A DNA stretch of 29,795 nt, from assembly GCF_020075705.1 (NCBI RefSeq), contig NZ_JAIQUM010000062.1, forward strand, positions 1-29,795. Direction: 5' to 3'. The stretch is from Metabacillus rhizolycopersici (lineage in GTDB: Bacteria > Bacillota > Bacilli > Bacillales > Bacillaceae). Numbering within the stretch: the stretch's first letter is position 1; each line of letters opens with the position of its first letter. Under the pieces are notes generated by a model that was not told the origin of the DNA, did no database searches, and saw only the letters and a list, made by a program, of their open reading frames with translations. Made by a program: the position numbers and the translations under genes. Below are positions 1 through 7,548 of the stretch, piece by piece.

Positions 1-240
1 GACAAAGATAAAAAGGCTTTTTGCACTTGCATCACCGAGACTTTCCTCATCTCTACTTAAATGCAAGCGACAGAGCAACGGTCTGGTGCGTCAACCGAAG
101 GTGTCATGACCAATCTATCGTAGCTAGAATTTTTCCTAACTGAGTCTGGTGAACTCACCCCTTGAAGGGACGAAGCTAAAACCATGCAACTTCTTTTCAG
201 AAGCTACGATGCCTTTAGGCTCGTGGTAGTTCACATTAAT
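1..240 (-). ncRNA. Structured RNA at IS200/IS605-type element end (IscB omega-RNA candidate)
   Basis: Read on the minus strand, this segment is a chain of hairpins. The first (204-229) has a CTAC/GTAG base and a GCC/GGC top with loop TAAA. Next is CTTCT-GAAA-AGAAG (190-203). A 9-bp stem pairs 61-69 with 24-32 (CGCTTGCAT with ATGCAAGTG, one G-U pair) and encloses GAGA/TCTC (50-53 with 37-40). The opening GAACTACCACGAGCC-type hairpin resembles the subterminal hairpins of IS200/IS605 elements. No tnpB lies upstream of the RNA (240-760 has no gene), so an RNA that precedes its nuclease gene, as in IscB/IsrB (HEARO RNA), fits better than a TnpB-type RNA. The nuclease gene would lie beyond the window's left edge. 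The folding is seen directly; the family is inferred. Confidence 0.4.
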
Positions 241-372
241 AGAAAAAGAACATTCGTTCCTATATTAATTATAATTTAACATACTTAATTAATTCAACTA
301 TTTAGAAGTGAAAGCATTAATAGATGATAAAGACTTGCGACTTGGATGAGTTTATAATCTTTAAATAAAAAA

Positions 373-445
373 TGCACGACATCGACTCTTTTCTACTTCA
401 TTTGTCGAGAAACAAAAACAAGTAGAGAAGGGTGTTGAGCGTGCA
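373..445. repeat. Imperfect long inverted repeat
   Basis: TGCACG at 373-378 pairs with CGTGCA at 440-445, and TCTACTT with AAGTAGA closes the inside. About 18 of 26 positions match between the arms, around a loop near ATTTGTCGAGAAAC. No gene overlaps it. It may be a decayed MITE or old hairpin RNA. The rest of 241-600 is AT-rich with no supported feature. Confidence 0.2.
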
Positions 446-605
446 GAGTGAATTCTAACATAACGTATTCATTTATCAAATAATTAGTTATATCCCTCGA
501 TAGATCTGGTATGTATAAAGAATATGTTTGAAGTAACATTGTGCGACTTTATCCATAAGTTTCCCTAATATGAAGGCTTATGTTTAGAAATATTTTATGA
601 ATATA

Positions 606-649
606 AAAAGAGCCAGACCATTACTTTTAAGCGATGATATGGCTCTTTT
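606..649 (-). terminator. Rho-independent terminator of the Dph6-like gene
   Basis: AAAAGAGCCA (606-615) and TGGCTCTTTT (640-649) form a perfect 10-bp stem with a 24-nt loop. On the minus strand it is followed by a T-rich tail. It lies about 110 bp past the stop of the minus-strand gene at 760-1467 and could work in both directions. Confidence 0.6.
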
Positions 650-759
650 AATTTGAAAATCTGAACATTGTCAATTTTTTAAGTGGTACTCGACAAGCGG
701 ACTATTTAATGGAATAACAATTTTAAATAGAAATGGATATTTTTATGTCATTTTATACT

Positions 760-1467
760 TTATATATCCCTATCCGCCATCTGATCTAGCTCCAAAGGCA
801 AAAAAGCATATTCTCCGTCCTTAATAATCTCACATTTACGAACTGGAATAGGATGTTTAAAAATGGGCCCATCTATTACTGTAGTATGGAATTCTCCACC
901 TTCTCCGCAGGGGTCAATACCACGAGCTTCAAGCTCCTTCACGTATTCCAGGGTTAATGTTCGCCCTAAATCGTCCTCTCGCATTCCAAATGATAAATTA
1001 ACAGTTACAATGATCGTTACAAATCCTAGATTTATGAACTCTTCAACAGCTTCATGATGGTTCATTTCCCATAAAGGCATCCCAAGCTTTAATCCAGCAT
1101 TCTTCGTAACCTTTTCATGCCAACAGCCATGAGCAGGCATATCTAAGTCTCCAGTTACTAACACTTCTGCTCCTTGATTTTTAGCTTTTTCTAAAAGGCG
1201 CATAAATACTTTTTCATAATCTGTCCAACTTGCAGCTGCAGTATATACGGGCAAACCTATAGATTTAGCTTGGGCACATATGAGTTCCGGAGGCATTCCA
1301 TGGGATCTGGAACGTTTCCCTTCTTCCTCCATCATGACGATCAGTCCAACCGCTTCTCCAACCTTCGCTGCTTTATATAGAGCTAAGACACTATCCTTTC
1401 CTCCGCTAAAAGAAGCTATAAATTTATGTCCGTGAGCACTATTTTTCCAATCCATTAATTCTGCCAT
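760..1467 (-). CDS. Dph6-like ATP-binding protein (DUF71, diphthine-ammonia ligase family)
   Basis: This 235-residue cytoplasmic protein has an N-terminal PP-loop, SGGKDS at residues 21-26, which binds ATP and adenylates a substrate. Further family marks are GDLDMPAHGCWHEK in the middle and the C-terminal block GEGGEFHTTVIDGPIF, which matches the usual GENGEFHT-type signature. In eukaryotes and archaea the family adds ammonia to diphthine on elongation factor 2. Bacteria lack diphthamide, so the bacterial substrate is unknown and the ligase name should not be taken literally. The ATG at 1467 follows AAAGGGGAAAG at good spacing. The gene stands alone, with a terminator at 606-649. The family call is secure; the reaction is not. 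Confidence 0.88.
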   Translation of the reverse strand: MAELMDWKNSAHGHKFIASFSGGKDSVLALYKAAKVGEAVGLIVMMEEEGKRSRSHGMPPELICAQAKSIGLPVYTAAASWTDYEKVFMRLLEKAKNQGAEVLVTGDLDMPAHGCWHEKVTKNAGLKLGMPLWEMNHHEAVEEFINLGFVTIIVTVNLSFGMREDDLGRTLTLEYVKELEARGIDPCGEGGEFHTTVIDGPIFKHPIPVRKCEIIKDGEYAFLPLELDQMADRDI

Positions 1468-1544
1468 TCATATCTTTCCCCTTTATTCTAATGACTTTTT
1501 TCACGATGGCTGTTATAGCCAATTTCATATTTTATCCCACCTTA

Positions 1545-1672
1545 ACGGGCAGTAAAACTCCGACTTCAAGATTCGAGAGAAGTAAAGAAGATAAGTGGGA
1601 GATAACTGCCCGTAAAGATCCGATAAGTCTCGCTAACCATCAGTGGGGGATGAAGAAAACCCCCACTGATGG
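1545..1672. repeat. Structured intergenic repeat with two strong hairpins
   Basis: ACGGGCAGT (1545-1553) pairs perfectly with ACTGCCCGT (1605-1613), with CTCC/GGAG inside. Next, CCATCAGTGGGGG (1637-1649) pairs perfectly over 13 bp with CCCCCACTGATGG (1660-1672) around a 10-nt loop. Open frames across it are short and resemble no protein. From memory, near-identical sequence recurs between genes in many Bacillus genomes, so I read it as a dispersed folded repeat, possibly the end of a mobile element. The structure is certain; the dispersed nature is recollection. Confidence 0.5.
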
Positions 1673-2091
1673 AAGTCTCACTTTATATGAGGTTTCATAG
1701 CTCTATTTGTTTGATTTTATCACTATTGTACCCTGATACAAAAAACTTGAAATCTAATGATGAAGAAAAGAGAAGTTTATCTCAAAGAAACTACTTCATT
1801 GTCGATAGAGAAAAGATAAGTCATATCGCTAAAAAAGCTGTTCTTGAAATTACTACTGCAATAGTGATCTAGACGCGATCTTCCATTAAAGGGCGCAATC
1901 CTGGAACAAGGATAAGCACTCATTCTTCATTTTAGGGCCATTTAGCGAAAGAAGGTACTCCACAGGTATTTAATAAAAAACTCCATCTACTTAATCTCTG
2001 AATTTACAAATTTGGGAAAATACCTTTATACTTTTCTTATTAAAGTATAAAAGATCAGGTATTTATACAAACTGTTTGGGAGTGCTTATTC
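1673..2091. other. Intergenic stretch, no supported gene; small hairpin before the WGR gene
   Basis: No convincing gene. The segment 1878-1912 (TTCCATTAAAGGGCGCAAT and what follows) resembles the minus strand near 10230-10250 and may be a degenerate repeat. A perfect 10-bp inverted repeat, TTTATACTTT (2025-2034) with AAAGTATAAA (2042-2051), lies 40 bp before the next start codon. It has no T tail, so it could be an operator or leader hairpin. Confidence 0.3.
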
Positions 2092-2880
2092 ATGGAAACG
2101 TTACTCATATATAAAGACGATTTATCAAATAAGTTCTGGAAAATTAACGTTACAGGAAATTCATTTACAGTTACATACGGAAAAGTCAGTACGGTTGGAG
2201 CCGTGAAAACAAAAGAATTTGAATCGGAAGAAATTTGTCAAAAAGAAGCTAATAAACTGATTCAATCCAAGTTAAAGAAAGGATATGTTGTAGCAGGTTC
2301 ATCCGAACATGTGGTAAAAGAAAGTGCTATAACAGAAGCTTTTTTTTGGAAGTTACTTGAGACTGCTAAGAAAAAAGGGGAAGATCCAGATGAGCAACTT
2401 GAGTGGTTAGTAAACCATTTGTCCAGAAGGTCGGTAAAAGATATTGTCATGTTTGATTATATTTTTAACCAATATTATTACAAATCTTACACATCAAATT
2501 TGTGGGCGGCTGCTTATATTGTCATGGGGGGATGTTCAGATGATTCCTTCGATTATTTTAGGGCTTGGCTACTTTATCTGGGTAAGGGTACTTATGAAAC
2601 AATTATACAAGATCCAGAAAAAATTATTCCTCATCTCAAGATATTAGAAGAAGAAGGGGATGTTCCAGAGTTTGAAGATCTGCTGTATGTTGCTAGTATG
2701 GCATATGAAGAGAAAACTGGGTTTGACGATGAGCATTATTACAATTTATACGAACAACTCTCGGATGATAAATATGTGCAGCCAAAAATGGAATTTGATT
2801 GGGACGAGGATGATGAAGAGGGATTAAGTAATAAATTTCCTGTGTTGTGGGAGAGGTATGGTGAAAATCCTCTAGGATAA
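2092..2880 (+). CDS. WGR domain and DUF4240 protein
   Basis: 262 residues. The first ~75 form a WGR domain (FWKINVTGNSFTVTYGKVST, then a conserved G, KTKEF, and a C-terminal lysine-rich helix), a fold named for its Trp-Gly-Arg motif and found in PARPs and MolR-like proteins. Residues ~80-200 match DUF4240: an FWKLL start, DPDEQLEWLVNHL, then LWAAAYIVMGGCSDDSFDYFRAWL, and a PEKI stretch. The C-terminus is acidic. No signal peptide or membrane segment. The molecular role is unknown. The ATG follows GGGAG with rather long spacing (~12 nt). No clear terminator follows. It stands alone between folded repeats. Confidence 0.85.
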   Translation: METLLIYKDDLSNKFWKINVTGNSFTVTYGKVSTVGAVKTKEFESEEICQKEANKLIQSKLKKGYVVAGSSEHVVKESAITEAFFWKLLETAKKKGEDPDEQLEWLVNHLSRRSVKDIVMFDYIFNQYYYKSYTSNLWAAAYIVMGGCSDDSFDYFRAWLLYLGKGTYETIIQDPEKIIPHLKILEEEGDVPEFEDLLYVASMAYEEKTGFDDEHYYNLYEQLSDDKYVQPKMEFDWDEDDEEGLSNKFPVLWERYGENPLG

Positions 2881-3089
2881 TTACTAATCATCTATATCTA
2901 TATGGGAAATTAATTGTATTCTAAACATAAAACACCATTTTGAGCTAACAGGCAGGCTAGTTGAGCAATTTATAAATTGAATAGTTTTAAGTTTTATAGA
3001 GCATTTCTTTGTAATGAGGAATTCTTTTTATCTTTGTCTAACATTAACATTTGAATAACAATAAAAACATTATTAAAATAAATAAAAAA
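2881..3089. other. AT-rich intergenic stretch
   Basis: No gene. Around 2946-2975 there is a CTAACAGGCAGGCTAGTTGA stretch that resembles sequence at 10862-10880 (CTAACGGGCAGAATAGTT) and 13268-13280 (TGGCAGGCTAATTGA). It may be a short degenerate repeat. Confidence 0.25.
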
Positions 3090-3121
3090 TTATTGTTAAA
3101 CGATAAATGATGTGTTAAATT
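3090..3121 (+). promoter_or_regulatory. Promoter with palindromic operator for the DUF2975-HTH cassette
   Basis: TTATTGTTAAACGATAA (3090-3106) is palindromic at 14 of 16 non-central positions. It contains a -35-like TTGTTA (3093-3098), with a -10-like TAAATT (3116-3121) after 17 nt. An operator overlapping the -35 box suits autorepression by the HTH protein encoded at 3643. The promoter and regulator assignment are inferred. Confidence 0.4.
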
Positions 3122-3152
3122 CAAATTGACAATAAATAAGTGAGGTGCCTTT

Positions 3153-3632
3153 ATGAAACGAGAAACACTCTTTTTAAAGTTCGTTGTTGTTCTTATGGGA
3201 CTTCCTGTCCTTGCTTTGTGTATATTTTTGTTGCCTGGGATAGCTGAATACTTTGCAGAATTAAATCTAAAGTTAGCTTATTTGCAATATCCCTTTTTAA
3301 TCGGGTTGTATGTAACAGCGTTAGTATTTTTCGTTGCATTATACCAGACTTTAAAACTTTTAAGCTATATTGACAAGAACCAGGCATTTTCGCAATTATC
3401 TGTAAAGGTTTTAAAGAATATTAAATATTGTGCCATCACCATCAGTGTCTTATATGTGGTATTTATGCCAATCATATATCTCATGGCAGAGGTAGACGAT
3501 GCCCCAGGTATTATACTAATTGGAATGGTCATTATTTTTGGTTGCATGGTGGTTGCGGTTTTTGCCGCTGTTCTTCAAAAGCTATTAAAAAATGCTATCG
3601 ATATAAAATCAGAAAATGATTTAACGGTCTGA
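3153..3632 (+). CDS. DUF2975 family membrane protein
   Basis: 159 residues with four predicted membrane segments, near residues 8-30, 45-67, 90-112 and 118-142. Between segments 2 and 3 lies the short conserved stretch SYIDKNQAFS, typical of DUF2975 proteins. The ATG follows GAGGTG. The stop codon overlaps the ribosome binding site of the HTH gene, so the two are translated together. DUF2975 proteins are commonly found next to a small YozG-type HTH protein, as here. They are thought to act as paired membrane partner and regulator, but the function is not established. Confidence 0.85.
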   Translation: MKRETLFLKFVVVLMGLPVLALCIFLLPGIAEYFAELNLKLAYLQYPFLIGLYVTALVFFVALYQTLKLLSYIDKNQAFSQLSVKVLKNIKYCAITISVLYVVFMPIIYLMAEVDDAPGIILIGMVIIFGCMVVAVFAAVLQKLLKNAIDIKSENDLTV

Positions 3633-3642
3633 GGTGAATAAC

Positions 3643-3867
3643 ATGGCAATTATAATCAATATTGATGTGATGCTGGCTAAAAGGAAAATGAGCGTAACAG
3701 AACTTTCGGAGAGGGTTGGAATAACAATGGCAAACCTTTCTATATTGAAAAATGGAAAGGCAAAAGCAATTAGGCTTTCAACTTTAGAGGCAATTTGCAA
3801 AGCATTAGAATGCCAACCTGGGGATATTCTTGAATATCGAAGCGACATCGACCTTCAAGAAAAATAA
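3643..3867 (+). CDS. Small XRE/YozG-type HTH transcriptional regulator
   Basis: 74 residues, almost entirely one Cro/C1-type helix-turn-helix. The recognition region is MSVTELSERVGITMANLSILKNGK, followed by IRLSTLEAICKALECQPGDILEY, the classic C-terminal half of this domain. A GTG at 3634 is possible, but GAGGTG (3631-3636) lies at proper distance from the ATG at 3643, which I take as the start. It probably represses its own operon through the palindrome at 3090-3106. It forms a co-translated pair with the DUF2975 gene upstream. The domain call is firm; the target is inferred. Confidence 0.9.
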   Translation: MAIIINIDVMLAKRKMSVTELSERVGITMANLSILKNGKAKAIRLSTLEAICKALECQPGDILEYRSDIDLQEK

Positions 3868-3925
3868 AGCAATTGTTCAATTAAATGATTTGATGATAAA
3901 CAAAATAAAGTAATGAGGTGATTAA

Positions 3926-4030
3926 GTGGGATTTTATTATTTATTATTACTTCTAATAGGTGTTGTTCTTCTTGTTGTGGGAGCACTTTGGAAAGGTGTA
4001 TCTTGGTCGCATCAATGGTATTCCCTTTAA
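3926..4030 (+). CDS. 34-residue single-span membrane peptide
   Basis: A GTG start preceded by GAGGTG (3915-3920) opens a 34-residue frame. It is a hydrophobic run (MGFYYLLLLLIGVVLLVVGA) followed by a Trp-rich tail, LWKGVSWSHQWYSL. It lies 58 bp after the HTH gene, on the same strand, and just before the shared terminator at 4058-4106, so it is likely the third gene of the cassette. The good ribosome binding site and the single clean membrane span argue for a real gene. I do not recognise the family. Confidence 0.5.
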   Translation: MGFYYLLLLLIGVVLLVVGALWKGVSWSHQWYSL

Positions 4031-4057
4031 ACAGATGTTTGATTAAAATCCAAAATA

Positions 4058-4106
4058 AAAAGTAGTGTCTAATCGGTAAGTAATCCGACTAAGAGACACT
4101 ACTTTT
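4058..4106. terminator. Bidirectional terminator
   Basis: AAAAGTAGTGTCT (4058-4070) pairs perfectly with AGACACTACTTTT (4094-4106), with TCGG/CCGA inside and T/A runs on both sides. It sits between the convergent DUF2975 cassette and the PTS gene and can end both. Confidence 0.85.
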
Positions 4107-4126
4107 ATTTAATTTAACCTTAATAC

Positions 4127-6013
4127 TTAATCAATCGACAATACCCCACTGTCTCCTTGCTTTACACTACCTTGTTTCTTCACATTTAACTTAGTTAAGT
4201 TTGTAAAAATAACAGGTGTAACAGTAGAAGTAGCTGATTTTTTAATGAAATCAAGATCAAACTTTAGAAGTTCTTGTCCTTTCGTAATTTGTTCTCCTTC
4301 TTGAACGAGAACAGTAAAGCCTTCTCCGTTTAGTTGAACGGTATCTAAACCAACATGAATGAGAATTTCATATCCTTGTTTCGATTTAATTCCGATCGCA
4401 TGCTTCGTTGGAAATACATTAATGATTTCCCCATTAACAGGAGAAACAACAGAACCTTTCGTTGGAACAATGGCGAAACCGTCACCCATCATTTTTTGTG
4501 AAAATACTTGATCTTCCACTTCGGTGATCGGAATGATTTTACCTTCAATTGGCATAACAAAATCTTTGTCATTTAATTGTGTTCGTCCTACTGTTTCAGA
4601 AGGAGATGCTGTTTCGGAAGCAACAGGTGTATTTACAGCTGTTCCATCTAATCTCTTCATTGCATCGGCAACAAATTCGACATCAGTACCAACGATAATT
4701 TGTAGATTTGTTTTATTTAATTTCATAACTCCTTTTGCACCATGTGCCTTTAAAGCAGAATCATTTACCTTATCCATTTCTTTTATATTTAAGCGAAGGC
4801 GTGTTGCACAGTTATCAATGATGGAAATGTTTTCTTTTCCACCAATATCATTGATAAAGTAATTTGCCATTTGTTCGTATTTATCATTTCCAACCGCAGT
4901 AGATGATGCTTGGTTTTCTTCCTCTACATCATCTTCACGACCAGGTGTTTTAAGGTTGAGAGCTTTAATTAATAGATAGAAAATGGCGAAATAAATGACT
5001 GCATAGATTAAACCAATAAATAATAATAATAATGGTTTTTCTGCAATATTAAAGTTCAGTAAATAGTCAATTCCGCCTGCTGAGAATGTAAATCCATCCC
5101 GAATACCAAGTAAGGATGTAACCCACATGGAAAGTCCTGTTAAGACTGCGTGAACACCGTATAATAATGGAGCGACGAACATGAATGAAAATTCAATCGG
5201 TTCTGTAATTCCAGTAAGGAAAGAAGTTAAAGCTAGACCGATAAACATACCTGAAACAGCTTTTCTTTTTTCTGGTTTTGCAGTTGCGATAATGGCGAAT
5301 GCAGCTGCAGGAAGTCCAAACATCATGATAGGGAAGAAACCAGTCATATATCCACCGGCAGTTGGATCTCCTGCGAAGAAGCGAGCAATATCCCCAGTCT
5401 TTCCAGCAAATTCACCAAATTCGAACCAGAATAAGCTGTTTAATACATGATGAAGTCCTAAAGGAATTAATAAACGATTTAAGAGTCCAAACAGACCAGA
5501 ACCAATCGCACCCAAATCAATAATCCAATTACCAAGACCATCAATAGCAGCTTGAACTGGTGGCCAAGCAAATCCAGCAATCCCTGCTAAAATGACCATT
5601 GCAACGGATGTCACAATGGGAATAAATCTCCTACCACTAAAGAATCCTAACCATTCAGGAAGTTTTACATTATGAAAACGATTATATAGTAACCCTGCGA
5701 TTATACCAGCGATAATCCCCCCCAGCACGCCCATATTAATATTTTCATCTAGAGCTTGAGTACCGTTTGTTAATACTAAATAACCAATCGCACCAGATAA
5801 TGCTGCGGCCCCGTTATTATCTTTAGCAAATCCTATTGCGACCCCCATCGCAAAAATTAATGCTAAGTTTGCAAATATTGCATCCCCTGCGTTTGCGATA
5901 AAGGCAATATCTAGTAAATCCGGTTGTCCGAAACGAAGTAGCAGTCCTGCGGCAGGTAATACTGCGATTGGAAGCATTAACGACTTACCAATTCTTTGTA
6001 AAAAACCTAACAT
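4127..6013 (-). CDS. nagE: PTS N-acetylglucosamine-specific EIICBA
   Basis: Imports N-acetylglucosamine and phosphorylates it to GlcNAc-6-phosphate. From the ATG at 6013 it has 628 residues, the usual length of three-domain GlcNAc PTS proteins. The order is EIIC (~1-350, many membrane spans, with GITEPIEF near 268-275), a linker of acidic and Thr/Ser residues, EIIB (~375-460, phosphorylated Cys ~402 in DNCATRLRLN), and EIIA (~485-610, active His ~553 in ILIHVGLD). The open frame runs on to 6082, but AAGGAGAG lies just before 6013 and the protein then begins MLGFLQRIGKSLMLPIAVLP, as in homologues. Divergent nagA, paired NagR-type operators and a cre-like site support the substrate. Confidence 0.95.
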   Translation of the reverse strand: MLGFLQRIGKSLMLPIAVLPAAGLLLRFGQPDLLDIAFIANAGDAIFANLALIFAMGVAIGFAKDNNGAAALSGAIGYLVLTNGTQALDENINMGVLGGIIAGIIAGLLYNRFHNVKLPEWLGFFSGRRFIPIVTSVAMVILAGIAGFAWPPVQAAIDGLGNWIIDLGAIGSGLFGLLNRLLIPLGLHHVLNSLFWFEFGEFAGKTGDIARFFAGDPTAGGYMTGFFPIMMFGLPAAAFAIIATAKPEKRKAVSGMFIGLALTSFLTGITEPIEFSFMFVAPLLYGVHAVLTGLSMWVTSLLGIRDGFTFSAGGIDYLLNFNIAEKPLLLLFIGLIYAVIYFAIFYLLIKALNLKTPGREDDVEEENQASSTAVGNDKYEQMANYFINDIGGKENISIIDNCATRLRLNIKEMDKVNDSALKAHGAKGVMKLNKTNLQIIVGTDVEFVADAMKRLDGTAVNTPVASETASPSETVGRTQLNDKDFVMPIEGKIIPITEVEDQVFSQKMMGDGFAIVPTKGSVVSPVNGEIINVFPTKHAIGIKSKQGYEILIHVGLDTVQLNGEGFTVLVQEGEQITKGQELLKFDLDFIKKSATSTVTPVIFTNLTKLNVKKQGSVKQGDSGVLSID

Positions 6014-6051
6014 AGTGTTCTCTCCTTTTATAAAAAAATGTAATGCTATGA

Positions 6052-6067
6052 ATGAAAGCGCTTTTCT
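6052..6067 (-). promoter_or_regulatory. cre-like CcpA site downstream of the PTS promoter
   Basis: ATGAAAGCGCTTTTCT matches the palindromic cre consensus (TGAAAGCGCTTTCA type) except near one end. It lies about 10 bp downstream of the predicted -10 box of the PTS gene, where CcpA would block transcription. Catabolite repression of a GlcNAc transporter is expected in bacilli. Inferred from sequence match only. Confidence 0.5.
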
Positions 6068-6077
6068 GTACGTGCAT

Positions 6078-6112
6078 ATCATAACACCAATTTGTTATAG
6101 ATGTCTATACCA
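6078..6112 (-). promoter_or_regulatory. PTS gene promoter with NagR-type (dre) operator
   Basis: The operator at 6093-6112, read on the minus strand, is TGGTATAGACATCTATAACA, an inverted repeat of the NagR/DasR type. The -35-like TAGACA (6107-6102) lies inside it, and the -10-like TATGAT (6083-6078) follows after 18 nt. NagR bound here would cover the -35 box. GlcNAc-6-P or GlcN-6-P is the known inducer of this regulator family. Confidence 0.65.
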
Positions 6113-6210
6113 ATTTTGGATTTTATTAAAAAAGAGTTTAACTGTATTCTATAAGGAAATAGCGTATAACAGCATGTTTTTCCTTAATAGAAGGAAAATA
6201 TAAATAAAAT

Positions 6211-6245
6211 TGGTATAGACAACTATATCATGGTAATGCTAAGAT
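6211..6245 (+). promoter_or_regulatory. nagA promoter with NagR-type (dre) operator
   Basis: TGGTATAGACAACTATATCA (6211-6230) is a second NagR/DasR-type operator. It mirrors the one at 6093-6112: TAGACA (6216-6221) as -35, 18-nt spacer, then TAAGAT (6240-6245) as -10. The two promoters thus have the same architecture in opposite directions. Between 6246 and 6347 is a ~100-nt leader with no clear structure. Confidence 0.65.
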
Positions 6246-6347
6246 GTAACCGATAAGGACAAATATGTGAGTATATTAAAGACCCCAAAGAGGGTATACG
6301 ACGGAAATGATAGTTAGTATAAATTTCTACCGACTTGGAAGGATGAA

Positions 6348-7547
6348 ATGTTAATGAATTCACATCATAAGCCTATTTTGCTTAAAGGCATTCAAATATA
6401 TTCTGAAGAACTGAAGTTGGAGAATGGATATATAAAAGTAATAGATCAAAAAATAATCGACTTTGGACCAGTGGAGGAATTAAAACAAGAGGATCAATTT
6501 AAGATTATTGAAATTCCTTCATGTTATAAAGCTGTTCCTGGTTTTATTGATGTTCATATTCACGGTGTTAATGGTGCGGATGTAATGGATGCAACACAAG
6601 AAGCACTAGATATAATGGCAGAAACACTTCCGGGAGAAGGAACTACTAGTTTTTTAGCGACTACCATGACACAAGGTAGTGCGGAAATCGAAAAAGCACT
6701 TGATAATGTGGGCAATTACATGGATAGACAGCAAGAGCCTGGAAAAGCAGAAATACTGGGAATTCATCTCGAAGGTCCATTTGTAAACGCAAAAAGAGCA
6801 GGCGCACAGCCACTAGAGCATATTGTCGATCCTAATCTAGATGTTTTTAAAAAGTGGCAAACATTATCGAAGGGAACGATTAAGCTTGTAACTATGGCAC
6901 CTGAACAACCGGGTGGGTTAGAGATGGTTCGTTATTTAAAAGAAAATGGTGTCATTGCTTCTATTGGTCACTCCAATGCTACATATGACGAGGTGAATCA
7001 AGCAATCGAAGCAGGAGTAAATCATGTCACACATTTATTTAATCAAATGAGAGGTTTACACCATCGTGAACCTGGTGTTGTCGGTGCAGCATTTTTACGT
7101 GATGAATTAAAAGCAGAAATAATTACTGATGGAATCCATGTGCGACCAGAAATGGTGAAGCTTACTTATAATCAAAAAGGAAGTAAAGGGATTATTTTGA
7201 TTACAGACTCTATGCGTGCTAAGTGCTTAAAAAATGGACACTATGATCTGGGTGGGCAAGACGTTACAGTACAAGGTGAAAAAGCATGTCTTAGTGATGG
7301 AACACTCGCTGGAAGCATTCTGAAATTAGGAAACGCAGTGAAAAATATGTTGGCTTATACAGGATGTTCACTTGAAGATGTTATTGAAATGGCTTCTGTT
7401 AACCCGGCTAAACAATTAAATATTTTCGATCAGAAAGGGAGCATTGCGAAAGGGAAAGATGCCGATATCGTTATTCTTGATGAAAATTTAGATGTTTTTA
7501 TGACGTTTTGTCGAGGAACGCTTGCTTATAAAAAGGGGGAAAATTGA
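6348..7547 (+). CDS. nagA: N-acetylglucosamine-6-phosphate deacetylase
   Basis: Removes acetate from GlcNAc-6-phosphate to give glucosamine-6-phosphate, the first step after uptake by the PTS. 399 residues, the usual length. It is an amidohydrolase-fold enzyme: metal motif DVHIH (His70, His72), LEGPF (Glu142), IGHSNA (His208), HVTHLFNQM (His229), DGIHV and the catalytic Asp287 in ITDSM. GGAAGGA precedes the ATG at 6348; a second ATG two codons on is possible. The stop lies one base before the nagB start, so the two are co-translated. Controlled by the operator at 6211-6230. Confidence 0.96.
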   Translation: MLMNSHHKPILLKGIQIYSEELKLENGYIKVIDQKIIDFGPVEELKQEDQFKIIEIPSCYKAVPGFIDVHIHGVNGADVMDATQEALDIMAETLPGEGTTSFLATTMTQGSAEIEKALDNVGNYMDRQQEPGKAEILGIHLEGPFVNAKRAGAQPLEHIVDPNLDVFKKWQTLSKGTIKLVTMAPEQPGGLEMVRYLKENGVIASIGHSNATYDEVNQAIEAGVNHVTHLFNQMRGLHHREPGVVGAAFLRDELKAEIITDGIHVRPEMVKLTYNQKGSKGIILITDSMRAKCLKNGHYDLGGQDVTVQGEKACLSDGTLAGSILKLGNAVKNMLAYTGCSLEDVIEMASVNPAKQLNIFDQKGSIAKGKDADIVILDENLDVFMTFCRGTLAYKKGEN

Positions 7548-7548
7548 G

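Noticed and set aside
1..100. RNase P-like GAGGAAAGTC on the minus strand (near 41-55)
   Set aside because: Only this short word matches. The surrounding structure lacks the conserved RNase P core, and the segment is too short.
1491..1872. Two 67-69 residue plus-strand frames
   Set aside because: They run through the folded repeat and have no ribosome sites or protein-like pattern; they are chance frames over hairpins.
4524..5450. Plus-strand frames opposite the PTS gene
   Set aside because: They mirror the conserved EIICBA coding sequence and lack start signals.
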